Below the pieces are notes generated by a model that was given only the letters and a program-made list of their open reading frames with translations, was not told where the DNA came from and made no database searches. The position numbers and the translations under genes were made by a program. Below are positions 24,584 to 35,769 of a stretch of DNA of 64,000 bases, piece after piece. How positions within the stretch are numbered: position 1 is the stretch's first letter; each line of letters begins with the position of its first letter. Where the stretch lies: positions 263,838,624 through 263,902,623 of the forward strand of contig NC_081406.1 in assembly GCF_030272615.1 (NCBI RefSeq), written 5' to 3'. The DNA comes from Cryptomeria japonica. Lineage: Eukaryota > Streptophyta > Pinopsida > Cupressales > Cupressaceae.

Positions 24584-24961
24584 TGTTGGAGTTGATAAAA
24601 TACAACACCACAGGAGCCCAAATGATCTCTGCAAGCTGAAAAATCTGTTACAAGGAGAAGTAAGGAAGCAAATCACAGAAGAAAGAAATACACAGAAAAT
24701 ATGCTCAAAAAGAGAGAGCTCAATATTCACAAAATGTGTAATGTAAAAAACCTTCTTCTTCATACAATGAAAAGAATGAACTCAACCTTTAATAGGTCAA
24801 GAAACCCTAAAAGGGAAAACCTATATTTGCACATAATAATTAATAAAAGAATTAATTATTATGCACCTAAAGTTAGCTTAAGTGTAAAAGAGATAAAGAG
24901 AACTTAAATAATTAAACAAATATTGTTTAATTAATACATTAAATACCCGAATACTCTAACA
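24584..24961 (-). repeat. 3' LTR of element C2 (378 bp)
   Basis: Plus-strand TGTTGGAGTTGATAAAATAC at the left end and AATACTCTAACA at the right. The purine tract of the interior (CCCCCCCTTAAG on the plus strand, from 24962) abuts it. ORFs predicted inside are incidental. Confidence 0.88.
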
Positions 24962-26089
24962 CCCCCCCTTAAGCTAGACTTAGGGAGAAGCTAAAACCTA
25001 GAACAGCTACTGAAAGCAAGAAAGATGGGTCCTGACAACAAGGCCTGATTAGGTACCCAAATACAATGAAATCTCTATGAACTGGAGAAATAGAGAAAAC
25101 CACGTGGGAACAAAACTCTACTCCAAAAAGAGATGGAAAAAAACACCACTGAAGCATGAAGAATCTGCAAACTCTGTCAAAGAATAATTGCTGATTTGAA
25201 GAACCTCCACTGAAATAGAACATGACCAGGTAGAGAAGACTGTAATCTGTATGAGTGCCCTCAAATGACACTACTCGAATCAGAAGGCAAACAAGTCAAA
25301 CAACTAAAATCGAAGATACAAATGGCATGAAAACACCAAATCCTGAAGAGCTGATCAATCGAACCACGGAAGCATTAGAACCAACAGGACAAACCTCCCA
25401 TAATGCTGAAAATGGAAAGGGACATGTACACTGAAAAGAGCGGCCAACAAGAACTGCACGACGAATAGTGTCGAGGAAGGAACACTCACTTGACACACAT
25501 CATGAGGCAAATGTCATGGAAGGAACACTCACTGGACAAAGGTAGATGGAAAACAAGGCAAACATCAACCCCCTCATGGCACTTTATCAATAGTGCATCT
25601 ACAATAAGGCACAAGATGTGCAAGATTCTAAGTAAACAATGCGTGATGACACTTTATCTCAGTGTGTTTGCATAAATAAAATGCTAAAATGATAAGAAGA
25701 CTAGAAATAGAAAGGAGAAACAAAATAGAGACATCATACTCAGAGAAGATATCCCAGGACCTAAAACAACCAAGATATCCACCAGAGTGCTGAAAAGCAA
25801 AAAACTGAATAAAATATTTTTGAAGTAGAATCTAGAAAGAAAAATCATATGGCTGGAAAGTACACAAGACAAGCTTTCCAATGATATAAATTTTTCGAAA
25901 AACAAAGTTCGGATGCTCATTTTATGGCTCCCGGAGTGCAAAAAATAGACCTCACTTTGACTGGAAAAAAACACAGTCAAACAACAAAATTGGAAAAAAA
26001 ATCAACATGAAGAGGTCTGGCTTGGAACCATCTTTTCGATGCCTATTTTTTTTCAAAAAAATGACTCCGTATGCCCAAGATATGGCCAA

Positions 26090-26520
26090 AAAACCAAACC
26101 CCCCCTGAAAGAGGCAAAAAAGGTAGTCTGGTGGCTGGGCGGTGCTTTGGTGGAGGGTTGCTGTTTCCGGTGGCCGGGGTGGCTGAGCGACGGAGTGGGC
26201 CATGGCAATGGAGCTGGCCGACAATGCAGATGGCGGTGGGGAGGCCGGCGGCAGCATTGGGCTGCAAGAAGGCCGGCGGCGCGGGGAGTGGAGGGCGCAG
26301 CAGGGAGCCACCGACGCTGCGGCGAGGAGGCGGCCGCAAGGAGGCGGAGCCGGCGGGGGGACTGGTGGTTGCAAGGAGGCCGGTAGGGGGTCAGGAGAAA
26401 ATTGTCGGTGGGGGCCTGAAGCCGAGGAAGGAGCGGGGCCCGAGGTCCGGACGTGTGACAACGACCTGTAGGGCCTGCGTGTTGGCAGGGGGCCCCACGG
26501 TACCCTGCGTACCATGGGAA
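26090..26520. other. GC-rich core of element C2
   Basis: This stretch is far richer in G and C than anything nearby, dominated by GGCGG, GGCCGG and GGAGGC-type words. Long ORFs are open on both strands, as expected of such composition, and none shows a recognisable domain. It may be a captured host fragment or an old untranslated leader; I cannot tell which. Confidence 0.6.
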
Positions 26521-26547
26521 TCCCCCCTCAAAAAATAAAAAATAAAA

Positions 26548-26912
26548 AAAATACAACACCACAGGAGCCCAAATGATCTCAGCAAGCTTAAGAACCTATT
26601 ACAAGGAGAAGCAAGGAAGCAAATCACAGAAGAAAGAAATACACATAAAATATGCTCAAAAAGAGAGAGCTCAATATTCACAAAATGTGTAATGTAAAAA
26701 ACCTTCTTCTTCATACAATGAAAAGAATGAACTCAACCTTTAATAGGTCAAGAAACCCTAAAAAGGAAAACCTAGGTTTGCACATAATAATTAATAAAAG
26801 AATTAATTATTATGCACCTAAAGTTAGCTTAAGTGTAAAAGAGATAAAGGGAACTTAAATAATTAAACAAATATTGTTTAATTAATCAAGTAAATACCCG
26901 AATACTCTAACA
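26548..26912 (-). repeat. 5' LTR of element C2, inner end lost
   Basis: Homologous to 24584-24961 from AAAATACAAC onward. The last 13 or so bases of the inner end (TGTTGGAGTTGAT in the partner LTR) are replaced by an A-rich run (AAAATAAAAAATAAAAAAAA). No tRNA-Met primer-binding site follows on the minus strand. The copy could not be reverse transcribed as it stands. Confidence 0.8.
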
Positions 26913-27392
26913 AGTCATTCCCCGTTGGTTGCTCAGAGAACCGGTGAGTTTTGTCATTTCAGTTTTAATGACCTTCCTTAGAGCTGGCACCTCTCCAATG
27001 TTACAGAAACCGGTGACGACATGAACTGCTTCCGGTGTAATATCATGCGACCTCTCGAGATACATTTTGTCACCATGTACTCTGCTCAAGATGATGCGGA
27101 TGTGATCTTCAGTGAACTCTTCAAGAAAATAAACTGCATTGTGTAGTTTCTTCCTCTCTAGGATGTTATATTCCGGTTTGATTTTCTTGTCATCCCCACA
27201 TAATAGACCTAGCTGAGAATGGAGCACTAGGGATCCTAGGTCTTCCAATTTGCAATCAATATATCCGGAAATATCTTCCTCAACTATAATTCCAGCGAGT
27301 ATCTGGGATAGGGCATTGTATTTCATCTTCTTTTGAATAAAATCCATTGAGTCTACAAGTGCATTAGGATTGGAGTGCGATGCACAAGCCAT

Positions 27393-27917
27393 GATCAAAT
27401 GATAGACAATTTTTTTTTGAGAAATACCTTCACACTTCAAAATTTAGGGTTTTGCAATGTCGCTCACAACACACCACTTCAGTTGTTGGATTACCGCTTA
27501 GTGTTCTTCACTTGATTGATTGAAAATGATCTCTGGATTCTTCTGCAAGATTTTGAATTTACTTTGAATCGCTAGATGAATCGCTCTTGTCGCTCTGCAC
27601 TTGAAAATTCTTTGCTCGAAAATAGATAAGTGAAAATGGCATCAAAAATCCCTTTTAAATGATCTTTCACCTACCATAATAAATGCTCCATAGCTAGGGC
27701 ACAAAACCTAATTTTTCCTTTTACCACTTCAAAATCTTCTGCCGATTGACAGGTAACATATACCAGTTAAGGTCTTTACCGATATAGACCGGGGGTTCAA
27801 ATATTTCACCGATATACTCCCCCTAAGCTTTTCTGAAGCTCAGTTTGTCGGTTCAGAGACTTCCACACTAGGTGCAGAAACCGGTTCATCTTGTGACACT
27901 TCTTCAAGTTTATTTTT
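27393..27917. other. Spacer between the two genes of element C
   Basis: No coding sequence is visible. It contains several ACCGG/CCGAT motifs and a purine-tract-like CTCCCCCTAAGC (plus strand, near 27817), the same word seen close to the 3' LTR. It may hold a promoter or splice site for the second gene. Confidence 0.45.
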
Positions 27918-29120
27918 TCATGTTTTATTCATTCCCGCTTGAATGGTTTCAACATCAATCTTCCCTTCTGGAGTGATCGGTATATTATCCGATAGGTTCT
28001 TTCTCATTCTGCAGGTTCTGGTAGTGTGTCCTGGTTTGTTGCAATGATAGCATACCATTCCAGGTGTTCTCCATGGTCCATTGTTCATACTACCAGTCTT
28101 CCTTCTACATGTTGCAGCAGTGTGACCGCTACCATGATAGATCAAACAGGTTGCTCTCCAACCAGTTGTCGCTTGATAGCCACCACCACCTGACTGATGG
28201 TCATAGGCATTATACCAGTTTGGATTCCTGTTCACAGTGGGTTCCGGGATAACTCCTTGAGTCCTTGGAGGGTATCTCCTAGTGTTGTGCAAAATAGACC
28301 TGCATTCAAATGCTTTATGCCCAAACTTGTTGCATGCATAGTAGTTTCCATTGAATCTATTAGATCTAGGCTTATTGTTTAGAAAATAAGGAAAGTTATT
28401 GTAGGCCTTGCTTCTACACACATTAGCAGTATGTCCTTCTTTGAGACAATTAAAGCAAACAGGTTTAAACTTTTGCTTACCTTTATCCTTTGATGTTGGT
28501 TGCTTCTTTGATGCTACATCTTTTATTCCAGAGGTCTCACCTTACTCATAACCGGAGAAACCAAGTCTAGTGGTATTCTTTACCGGTTTTACTGATTCAA
28601 GTTTTTGCTCTAGCTTAGTAGTACTCTGATTGAATTTGGCAAGTATCTCCTTCATCTCAGTAAGTTCTTTGGAAATAGAAGCATTGGATTCCTTCAAGGT
28701 TGCATTCTCAAAAATAGCCATGTTTAGTTCACCTTGCATTTCTTCTTTTTCCACTTTACTCTCTTAGAGATGAGCGGTAAGGGCACTGATTTCTTGCTTT
28801 AGCTTGGAGATCTCATGATCTTTGTCTTTTACCAGATCTTCAGCTTTCCTTCGGTTCTCAAGCTCTTGATACATTCTGATAGTCAGTCCTTCCAGTTCCC
28901 TTCTCAGGTTGGCATTAGATTCATTCAGTTTTTCAACTTCTTCAACTAGGGCATCCATGTCTGCTTCATTAGAAGAACTATTTTCAGTAAGCTCCATTAG
29001 TTTCTTAGCATGCTCTCTTCTTTTGACCAAAGAGGCTTTGTACTTGACTTTGATTTCATCATAGGCTCTCTCAATCTGAGTGAGACAATGAGTAAGTTCC
29101 CTCACAGTGTATTCCCCCAT
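27918..29120 (-). pseudogene. Coiled-coil, zinc-knuckle gag-like gene of element C
   Basis: I start it at ATG 29120 (MGEYTVRELTHCL), 36 bases inside the primer-binding site. The N-terminal ~240 residues are almost entirely heptad-like coiled coil (ALVEEVEKLNESNANLRREL, then ISKLKQEISALTAHL). They are followed by four knuckle-like motifs: CFNCLKEGHTANVC (near 28450), YACNKFGHKAFEC, CLIYHGSGHTAATC and CYHCNKPGHTTRTC. The second and third have lost one cysteine each. Two in-frame stops (about 28764 and 28542) break it, with no frameshift. There is no UBN2 capsid core like that of element A, so it is a nucleocapsid-like protein with an unusual coiled-coil body. Confidence 0.78.
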
Positions 29121-29156
29121 ATCTCCTTCCAAGTGGTTAGACTTATAGAAAGGTTG

Positions 29157-29168
29157 GCTCTGATACCA
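29157..29168 (-). promoter_or_regulatory. Primer-binding site of element C
   Basis: The minus strand reads TGGTATCAGAGC, a perfect match to the initiator-tRNA-Met site, two bases inside the 5' LTR. It has stayed intact although the genes have decayed. Confidence 0.93.
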
Positions 29169-29170
29169 AT

Positions 29171-30278
29171 TGATGAATACTAAGAGGGTGGGGTGAATTA
29201 GTATACCAAAATTTACTGAACTCAAACTTCTAAACAGTTTAGCAGATAACAGGTATAACAGATTCACTAATAAACTGGTTAAGATAAATGCAAACCAAAT
29301 AGCAAATAAAGCATTCACCCACAAGAGCACAATCACCATAACACAAGATGTTTGATGTGGAAACCCAAATGGGAAAAACCACGGTGAGCAGAAAATCACA
29401 AGTAACTATCTGCGGAATAGAAACCAGACCGGTTAAGGTCATACAATGTTCTTCACCAAAACAGATCCTATTAGGAATCTAGATCTCTGTTAGGAGATAA
29501 GTCTTGTTAAAGACTACCTTGTGAGAGGATTTCAGATTCACAGTTGTGAACCACCTTGTTAGAGGATTTACAAAGGCTTTGCTAGGCCTACCCGGTTAAG
29601 GGTTTCAGACTTGTTGAAGATGTGAGTAATCAATAAGTGAGTGATCTAGATACTAGCACAATATGCTTGGTTAGATCCTTGATAGCTCACTATTAATGCA
29701 TTTCAGCATTATTTTAGTCTTCAATATCTCCACACTCTTACTCTTCACACAGACCTAATCTTCTCTTCTATGATCGCACATACAAACCCTCATCATTATC
29801 TAAAACCCTAGACATGATGTCCTTATAAAGGAGTTTGATTTCATGTCGGTCCAATAGGATTAAATTACAAGTTCCTAGGTTCAATGCATCTAGACACATT
29901 TGGTAACATGACACAAAATCACCGCCAAAGTGTCGGTGGATGATAACTCATCACAGAAATACCGGTTGGTAACTCATCACAGAGTAATACCAGTTCATAC
30001 AATTTACCGATTACCGATTGTAAAAAATGAAGGCTGGAAAAATGTTAACTAAGGCTTTGTTCCTTCGTACCGCTTGAGATTCTTGAACCGCTTGAGGTCT
30101 TCATACCGCTTGAGATCTTCAGTCAATTTGTGACCGGTAAACATCTTCTACAAAACACCGATAGTCTAAAGACTATAATACATAATACCGGTTGAGCATA
30201 GCTCATACATCAAGAAAGTGTACACAAAGCAAGTGTGTGTCCATCAATGACAATCACAACATCATCAAAATGCCAACA
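29171..30278 (-). repeat. 5' LTR of element C (1108 bp)
   Basis: TGATGAATACTAAG...AATGCCAACA on the plus strand, followed by the right TSD TTAAC (30279-30283). It differs from the partner LTR by scattered substitutions and by a local duplication around CGCTTGAGGTCTTC (about 30080-30115). Confidence 0.92.
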
Positions 30279-30283
30279 TTAAC

Positions 30284-31277
30284 AACTATATATCTAGAGT
30301 TTCCTTACCTAATTGCCAATGTAATGGAGAACATAACCCCAAGTAAGTGGGTACAAATGATTTTTAAACCTACATCAACACACTCAATATTGCTCAATGC
30401 ATACAAAATAATGCTTAAACACCTCTACACAACATCGGTCCCACAACTTTGCACAATTATGAATCTTTACTCGTGTGCGTTATGTGGTCCTATAATGCCT
30501 ACACATGCTTATGCCAAATCACACCACACATGTGTAACCCATGTATTGATAATATCCATATGTCACACTTCCATACACATGCAACATCATATGACAACTT
30601 CTATGCCACAAAATATAATATACAATTGGAACCATACACATTAAGGAAACAATTTTTGTGCTACATGATATAAAAATACAACCAACACCATATAGGTTTA
30701 ACACTTAGCATAATCATATCCATGTGCATCACACAACATACAAATTTGACATTTGTTGGCATCTACATGGAGCCTAGTTAATGACCTACGTATACAATTG
30801 TAAATTAGTACCTACTTTGTACATATTTTATAGATAGGAGAAGAATACATAGGTTCAGTTATAAAACCTATGTGTATTTCTTTTATTCTTTCTAATAAAA
30901 TTAGCATATTTTTTCATAAGGTTTATGCATCTTGACTATGTCTTTGGTATGCATATATTTTTACATTATACATTTTATGATCATGTTGTCTTACTCTAGG
31001 TAATTCATAAGTTTAACCATTAGTTCACTTGAGAATCATCGATAAATATAATGATATGAATAAAACACATATTTGGTACTCAAAACACAAATACTAACAC
31101 ATAAATTAACTAATTAAACTAATATTTAAGCATGTCACAATGATAGGGACTACCAACTCTACATGATACTTGTCATTCATAGTATTAGATTTATTTTTAT
31201 TGAAGTGATGTAAACAATGACATTAAACTTTATATCAATTTCAAAAAATAGATTAGTTTAGGCACTTGTCATTTTTT
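30284..31277. other. Intergenic AT-rich sequence
   Basis: No supportable gene. Rich in CACAT/ATACAC words, as is 19600-20372 with which it was once continuous. A T-run at 31272-31277 is the left flank (TTTTT target duplication) of element E. Confidence 0.5.
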
Positions 31278-31708
31278 TGTTGAAATGTGACGACTAATCA
31301 GCAAAGTACTGTACACTCAGCACGTATCCTCGCCGGGGTCTGGGGCCGGGCCGGGCCCCGGGCAAGGATTTGGGGGCAGCAGCCCCCGAAAAATTTTTTT
31401 TTTGCTATTTTTTGTTGATGAAAACCGACATTGTAATAAAACCCTAAAAAGGCTGACTTTGTTTGTTGCCCTAAAAACGCATGTTATAAGCGGCTGGGAT
31501 GCTTAAGGCATGGTAAGGTTGATGTACTGTTTTTGCTGGATAATAAGAAAGATTGGACGACTGTGTATGGTGGACGTAACCCATTCTGGGTGAACCACGT
31601 TAAATCTTTGTGTTATCTGTGTCTTGTTTTATTTCTTTATCTTTTGTATTTAAATCTGCATATAATTGTTAGTTCATATTTGCTTCGGATCTGCTTGAAA
31701 CCCTAACA
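31278..31708 (+). repeat. 5' LTR of element E (431 bp)
   Basis: TGTTGAAATGTGACGAC...GAAACCCTAACA. It contains a GC-rich patch (GGGGCCGGGCCGGGCCCCGG near 31341) followed by AGCAGCCCCCGAAAAA and a T-run, a segment missing from the 3' LTR. Confidence 0.9.
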
Positions 31709-31710
31709 AT

Positions 31711-31722
31711 TGGTATCAGAGC
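31711..31722 (+). promoter_or_regulatory. Primer-binding site of element E
   Basis: TGGTATCAGAGC, a perfect tRNA-Met-type site two bases after the 5' LTR. Confidence 0.93.
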
Positions 31723-31768
31723 GAGGTATTCTGTAAATTGGCAGGACTCTCATATTTGAGTGGGAGCA

Positions 31769-32635
31769 ATGGAGGATTCCAAATTCAAGGTCAAAAAGTT
31801 TAACGACCAGAATTATCAGTTATGGAAAATGCAGATGGAGGATTACCTGTATCAAAAGGATTTGTGGTGGCCATTGGAAGAAAAGGCAAAGAAACCGACC
31901 ACAATGTCAGATGAAGAGTGGGACATTTTAGATAGAAAGGCATTGGGATCCATTCGATTGTGCCTTGTGTCGTCTGTAGCATTCAATATAACAGAAGCAA
32001 AAACGGCCGTAGATTTGATGGCGACATTGGCTAAGCTGTATGAGAAACCCTCGGCTTCAAATAAGGTATTTCTTATGAAGCGTTTGTTTAATTTGAAAAT
32101 GAGTGAGGGAGGATCTGTAGCGGAGCACTTAAATGAATTTAATACAATTACCAGTCAATTGTCTTCGGTAAAAATTACCTTTGCAGAAGAGGTTAGGGCT
32201 CTCTTGATTTTATGTTCTTTGCCAGAAAGCTGGAATAGCTTGGTTATGGTTGTAAGTAACTTTGTCTCTGGTAAAAATACTTTGGTATTTGATGATATTG
32301 TTGGTGTTATCCTAAGTGAGGAAATGCGAAGGAAAAGCATAGGTGAGACTCCAACATCATCAGTTAGTGTTTTGAATGTGGAGAACAAAGGAAGATCAAA
32401 GGAAAGAGGAAAAGGCCCTTAGAATGAGAAGTCACGAGGGAAGTCAAAGAAAGGATGCTCTCAATCTAGAGGAAAGAAAGATTGCTGGTACTGTGGAAAG
32501 CCTAGTCATCTAAAGAAAGACTGTTGGTCTCGGAAAAATAAAGAAGGGGACAAAAATGAAAATGACAATAAGGAACCTAATATTACAAGTAATACTTTAC
32601 AAGATGCTTTAATCTTATGTCTGGATAATGTTAAT
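31769..32635 (+). pseudogene. copia gag of element E
   Basis: This is the capsid/nucleocapsid protein. I choose ATG 31769 (MEDSKFKVKKFNDQNY) rather than the upstream in-frame GTG, because the KFNGxNYxxWK motif of Tork/Tnt1 gag follows directly. The UBN2 gag region includes LWKMQMEDYLYQKDLW and EYNTITSQLS-like residues (EFNTITSQLSS). A TAG at 32420-32422 interrupts it; in the same frame beyond lies a perfect zinc knuckle, CWYCGKPSHLKKDC (about 32482-32523). The frame then runs on into protease. Confidence 0.88.
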
Positions 32636-35600
32636 GATTCCTGGGTAATAGATTCTGGAGCTTCATTTCATGCTACACCCCATAGAAAATATTTTCTAGA
32701 TTATGTTCAAGGTGATTTTGGATAGGTATATTTGGGTGATGATGAGCCCTATCAAATTGTTGGAAAAGGAAAGATAAAGATCAAGTTGCAGAATGGAAAT
32801 GACTGGTTTCTACAGGAGGTAAGACATGTTCCTAATTTAAGAAGAAATCTAATTTCTGTAGGGCAACTAGGTAGTGAAGGTTGCATAGTTACCCTCTCAG
32901 ATAGTATGTGGAAGGTCGCTAAAGGATCATTAGTAATAGCTAAAGGTGCGAAGGTAGGCACATTATATCTGTGTACAGGTAACACTTACTCTACCCTAGC
33001 TACTACAGATAAAGTTACTGCAGGGACAACAACAATAAATGTTGTAAGAACATATTCGATAATGTGGCACCATAGGCTTGGGCACATGAGTGAGAAAGGG
33101 ATGAAAACCCTTCACTCCAAAAATCTATTGCTAGGACTAAAGAAGATTGATTTAGAGTTCTGTGAAAACTGTGTTTATGGTAAACAGAAAAGAGTCAGAT
33201 TTCTCAAGGTTGGGAAAGAGAAGAAGAGTGAGAAGTTAGAGATTGTACATTTAGATGTATGGGGACCGGCTCAGGTATCATCTCTTGGTGGCTCTTGTTA
33301 TTATGTTATTTTTATTGATGACTCAACCAGAAAAACATGGGTATATTTCCTAAAACAAAAATCAAATGTTTTTGAAACTTTTAAGAAATGGAAAGCTTTG
33401 GTTGAGAACGAGATAGGAAAAAAGTTGAAGTGTCTCAGATCGGATAATGGAGGTGAGTATTGCAGCAAAGCATTTGAAGATTATTGTTCCTTAAATGGGA
33501 TTCGAAAGCAGAAGACAGTTCCAGGAACTCCACAGGAAAATGGTGTGTCAGAGAGAATGAATAGAACTATCATGGAACGCGTGAGGAGCACAAGATTGCA
33601 TGCTGGATTGCCCTTACATTTTTGGGTAGATGTTGTACATACTGCTATCTATTTGATAAATAGAGGATCTTCAACCCCTTTGGATGGTGGTATTCCAGAG
33701 GAAGCATGGACTGGTAAAAAGGTAAATTATTCTTTTCTAAAAACTTTTGGTTGCGAAGATTTTGTCCATGTTGATAAAGAAACATAACCAAGCTTGATGC
33801 TAAATCTCATAAATGTACCTTCATTGGATATGGGATAGATGAATATGGCTACCGGTTATGGGATTTTGAAAATAAGAAAATAATTAGAAGTAGAGATGTT
33901 ATATTCAATGAGAAGGTTATGTATAAAGAACAAATGCAGGAAAAGAAGCATGAACAGGCCAAACAAGAATATGTGGTGTTGGATGAGATTCCTGAAAATG
34001 AAATGCCACAGGTACCTGATGCTCAGCAACAAAAGATTGTCCCACAAACTCCTGCAAGTGTTAGACATTCTACGAGGACAAGTAGACCCCCTAAAAGATT
34101 TTCTCCTTCTTTGTATTCTATTTTATTAATGGATTCTGGTGAACCAGAAGAATATGAAGAAGCAATGCAGGTAGATGCCAAACAACAGTGCGAGCTAGGC
34201 ATGAAAGAGGAGATGGACTCCTTGATGAAAAATAAGACTTGGGACTTAGTCCCTTTACTTGCAGAAAAAAGAGCCTTGCCTAACAAATGGGTTTATCGGC
34301 TGAAGGAGGAGGAAGGAGGTCAGAAAAGATATAAGGCCAGACTTGTGGTAAAAGGTTTTGCACAGAAAAAGGGTATAGATTATGATGAAATATTTTCTCC
34401 AGTTGTAAAAATGACTTCAATTAGAACTGTACTTAATCTTGTGGTTGTAGATGATTTACATCTTGAACAATTAGATGTCAAAACAACTTTTCTCCATGGA
34501 GATTTGGAGGAGGAAATTTACATGTTGCAACCACAAAGATATGAAGTCAAAGGTAAGGAGAACTCGGTGTGCAGGTCGAAGAAAAGTCTGTATGGCCTGA
34601 AAGCACCCCGACAATGGTATTTAAAATTTGATAGTTTCATGGTTGAACACGGTTATCATAGATGTCATTCTGATCATTGTGTATATTTTAAGAGATTTGA
34701 TAATGGCAGTTATATTATCATGTTGCTTTATGTTGATGACATGCTTGTTGCTGGGTCTAACATGCAACATATAACTGATCTTAAACAAAAATGAGCCAGG
34801 TCATTTGCTATGAAGGATTTGGGTGCAACTAAGCAAATTCTCGGTATGAGGATTACATGGGATAGGAAAAATAGAACCTTGAATTTGTCCCAAAGTGAGT
34901 ATAAAGAGAAGGTGTTGAAAAGATTTAACATGCAGGATGCAAAAGTAGTTAGTACACCTTTGGCTAGTCATTTCAAATTGACTAAGGAGATGTGCCCAAA
35001 GGCACAGGAAGAGGTTAATAAAATGTCTAACATCCCGTATTCATCAGCTGTTGGCAGTTTGATGTATGCAATGGTATGCACAAGGCCAGATATTGCACAT
35101 GCAGTGGGAGTTGTGAGCAGGTTTATGAGTAATCTGGGTATGGAACATTGGAATGCTGTGAAATGGATCCTTCAGTATTTGAAAGGAACTACTACGAAGG
35201 CATTATGTTTCAAAGGATCTAATGCTGCTCTGAGTGGATTTGTTGACTCTGATCTGGCGGGTGATATTTATTCACGGAGGAGTACTACAGGGTATGTTTT
35301 TACTATAAGGGGAACTGCAGTTAGTTGGATTTCTAGGCTGCAAAAGGTTATTGCACTTTCAACCACTGAAGCTGAGTATGTTGCTGCTACAGAAGCCAAC
35401 AAGGAGATGATTTGGTTGCAATGTTTTCTGGAGGAATTGGGTCAGACACAAGAGGATAGCCCATTGTATACCGATAGCCAGAGTGCCATTCATCTTGCGA
35501 AGAACTCTACTTTTCATTCAAGGACAAAGCACATTCAGCTCAGGTACCACTTCATCCAGACTGTTTTGGAGGAGGGTCAGTTATGGCTTGAGAAGATTCA

Positions 35601-35691
35601 TACAAGTGAGAATCCTGCGGATATGTTCACAAAGGTAGTTCCACAGGAGAAGCTGATTTCTTCATCAGTTTCTATTGGTCTTCTTGATTGA
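32636..35691 (+). pseudogene. copia pol of element E (protease-integrase-RT-RNase H)
   Basis: Domains in order: protease active site WVIDSGASFHATPHRKYF (intact DSG, near 32643); GAG-pre-integrase with the integrase HHCC finger (HHRLGHMSEKGM, CENCVYGKQKR); integrase core with DVWGP, LRSDNGGEY and PGTPQENGVSERMNR; RT with KWVYRLK, KARLVVKGFAQ, DVKTTFLHGDLEEEIYM and the catalytic YVDDMLVAG (near 34727); RNase H with TDSQSAIHLAKN and HSRTKHIQLRYHF, ending ADMFTK. Lesions are TAG at 32723-32725, a frameshift beside TAA 33785-33787, and TGA at 34792-34794. Otherwise the sequence is well conserved, so it decayed fairly recently. Confidence 0.92.
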
Positions 35692-35769
35692 TAATTGTGG
35701 AATTTATACCAGTCGAGTCCTAGTGTTTTATCTAGCAGATGCTGCATGTACAGTGGTGTCGTGTAGTAT

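Larger units (their letters stand above)
24584..26912 (-). mobile_element. Nested non-coding LTR element C2 (2.3 kb)
   Basis: Two related LTRs (24584-24961 and 26548-26912) flank a 1.6-kb interior, and the perfect duplication AGTCA lies on both sides (24579-24583 and 26913-26917). On the minus strand the LTR starts TGTTAGAGTATTCGGG, and the left LTR is preceded by a purine tract (AAGGGGGGG), so the element points left. The interior has no gag or pol. The element sits inside the second gene of element C, and its removal with one TSD copy restores that frame. Size and lack of genes suggest a TRIM/LARD-like non-autonomous element. Confidence 0.88.
21777..27392 (-). pseudogene. Large unidentified second gene of element C (about 1,100 codons)
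   Basis: I start it at the ATG at 27392 (MACASHSNPNALVDSM). Removing the nested element plus one TSD copy (2334 bases, divisible by three) leaves a coding region of about 3.3 kb. The N-terminal part looks globular (SQILAGIIVEED, CKLEDLGSLVLHSQLG, DITPEAVHVVTGF), crosses the insertion (SLSNQRG joined to MTVNTIKDD), then YEVMYNMLDGYAST. A basic, Ser/Pro/Lys-rich disordered stretch follows (about 23690-23960), then an acidic part, a long Lys/Glu repeat (about 23100-22650, predicted coiled coil), and a C-terminal helical segment ending FVFDKFHSLLS. Stops occur near 24417, 23688, 23543 and 23046, with a few frameshifts. I recognise no enzyme motif. Its place before the 3' LTR recalls the env-like ORF of Sireviruses, but I see no clear signal peptide or membrane segment. 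Confidence 0.65.
20373..30278 (-). mobile_element. Element C: structurally complete, pol-less Sirevirus-like LTR element
   Basis: Two LTRs of about 1.1 kb (20373-21494 and 29171-30278), both TGATGAATACTAAG...AATGCCAACA, bound this 9906-bp element, flanked by the perfect 5-bp duplication TTAAC. A perfect tRNA-Met primer-binding site abuts the right LTR and a purine tract abuts the left LTR, so transcription runs right to left. Inside are a coiled-coil/zinc-knuckle gag-like gene and a long second gene of unknown function. No RT, RNase H, integrase or protease motif is present. A smaller LTR element (24584-26912) is nested within it. The LTR pair differs by several substitutions and small tandem duplications, so the insertion is not recent. 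Confidence 0.9.

Noticed and set aside
26039-26562. Overlapping ORFs of 90-170 codons on both strands
   Set aside because: GC-rich, stop-poor sequence keeps all frames open; no domain or codon bias supports either strand.
31711-31722. tRNA gene fragments at the TGGTATCAGAGC sites
   Set aside because: These sites directly adjoin LTR ends and are primer-binding sites; no cloverleaf sequence surrounds them.
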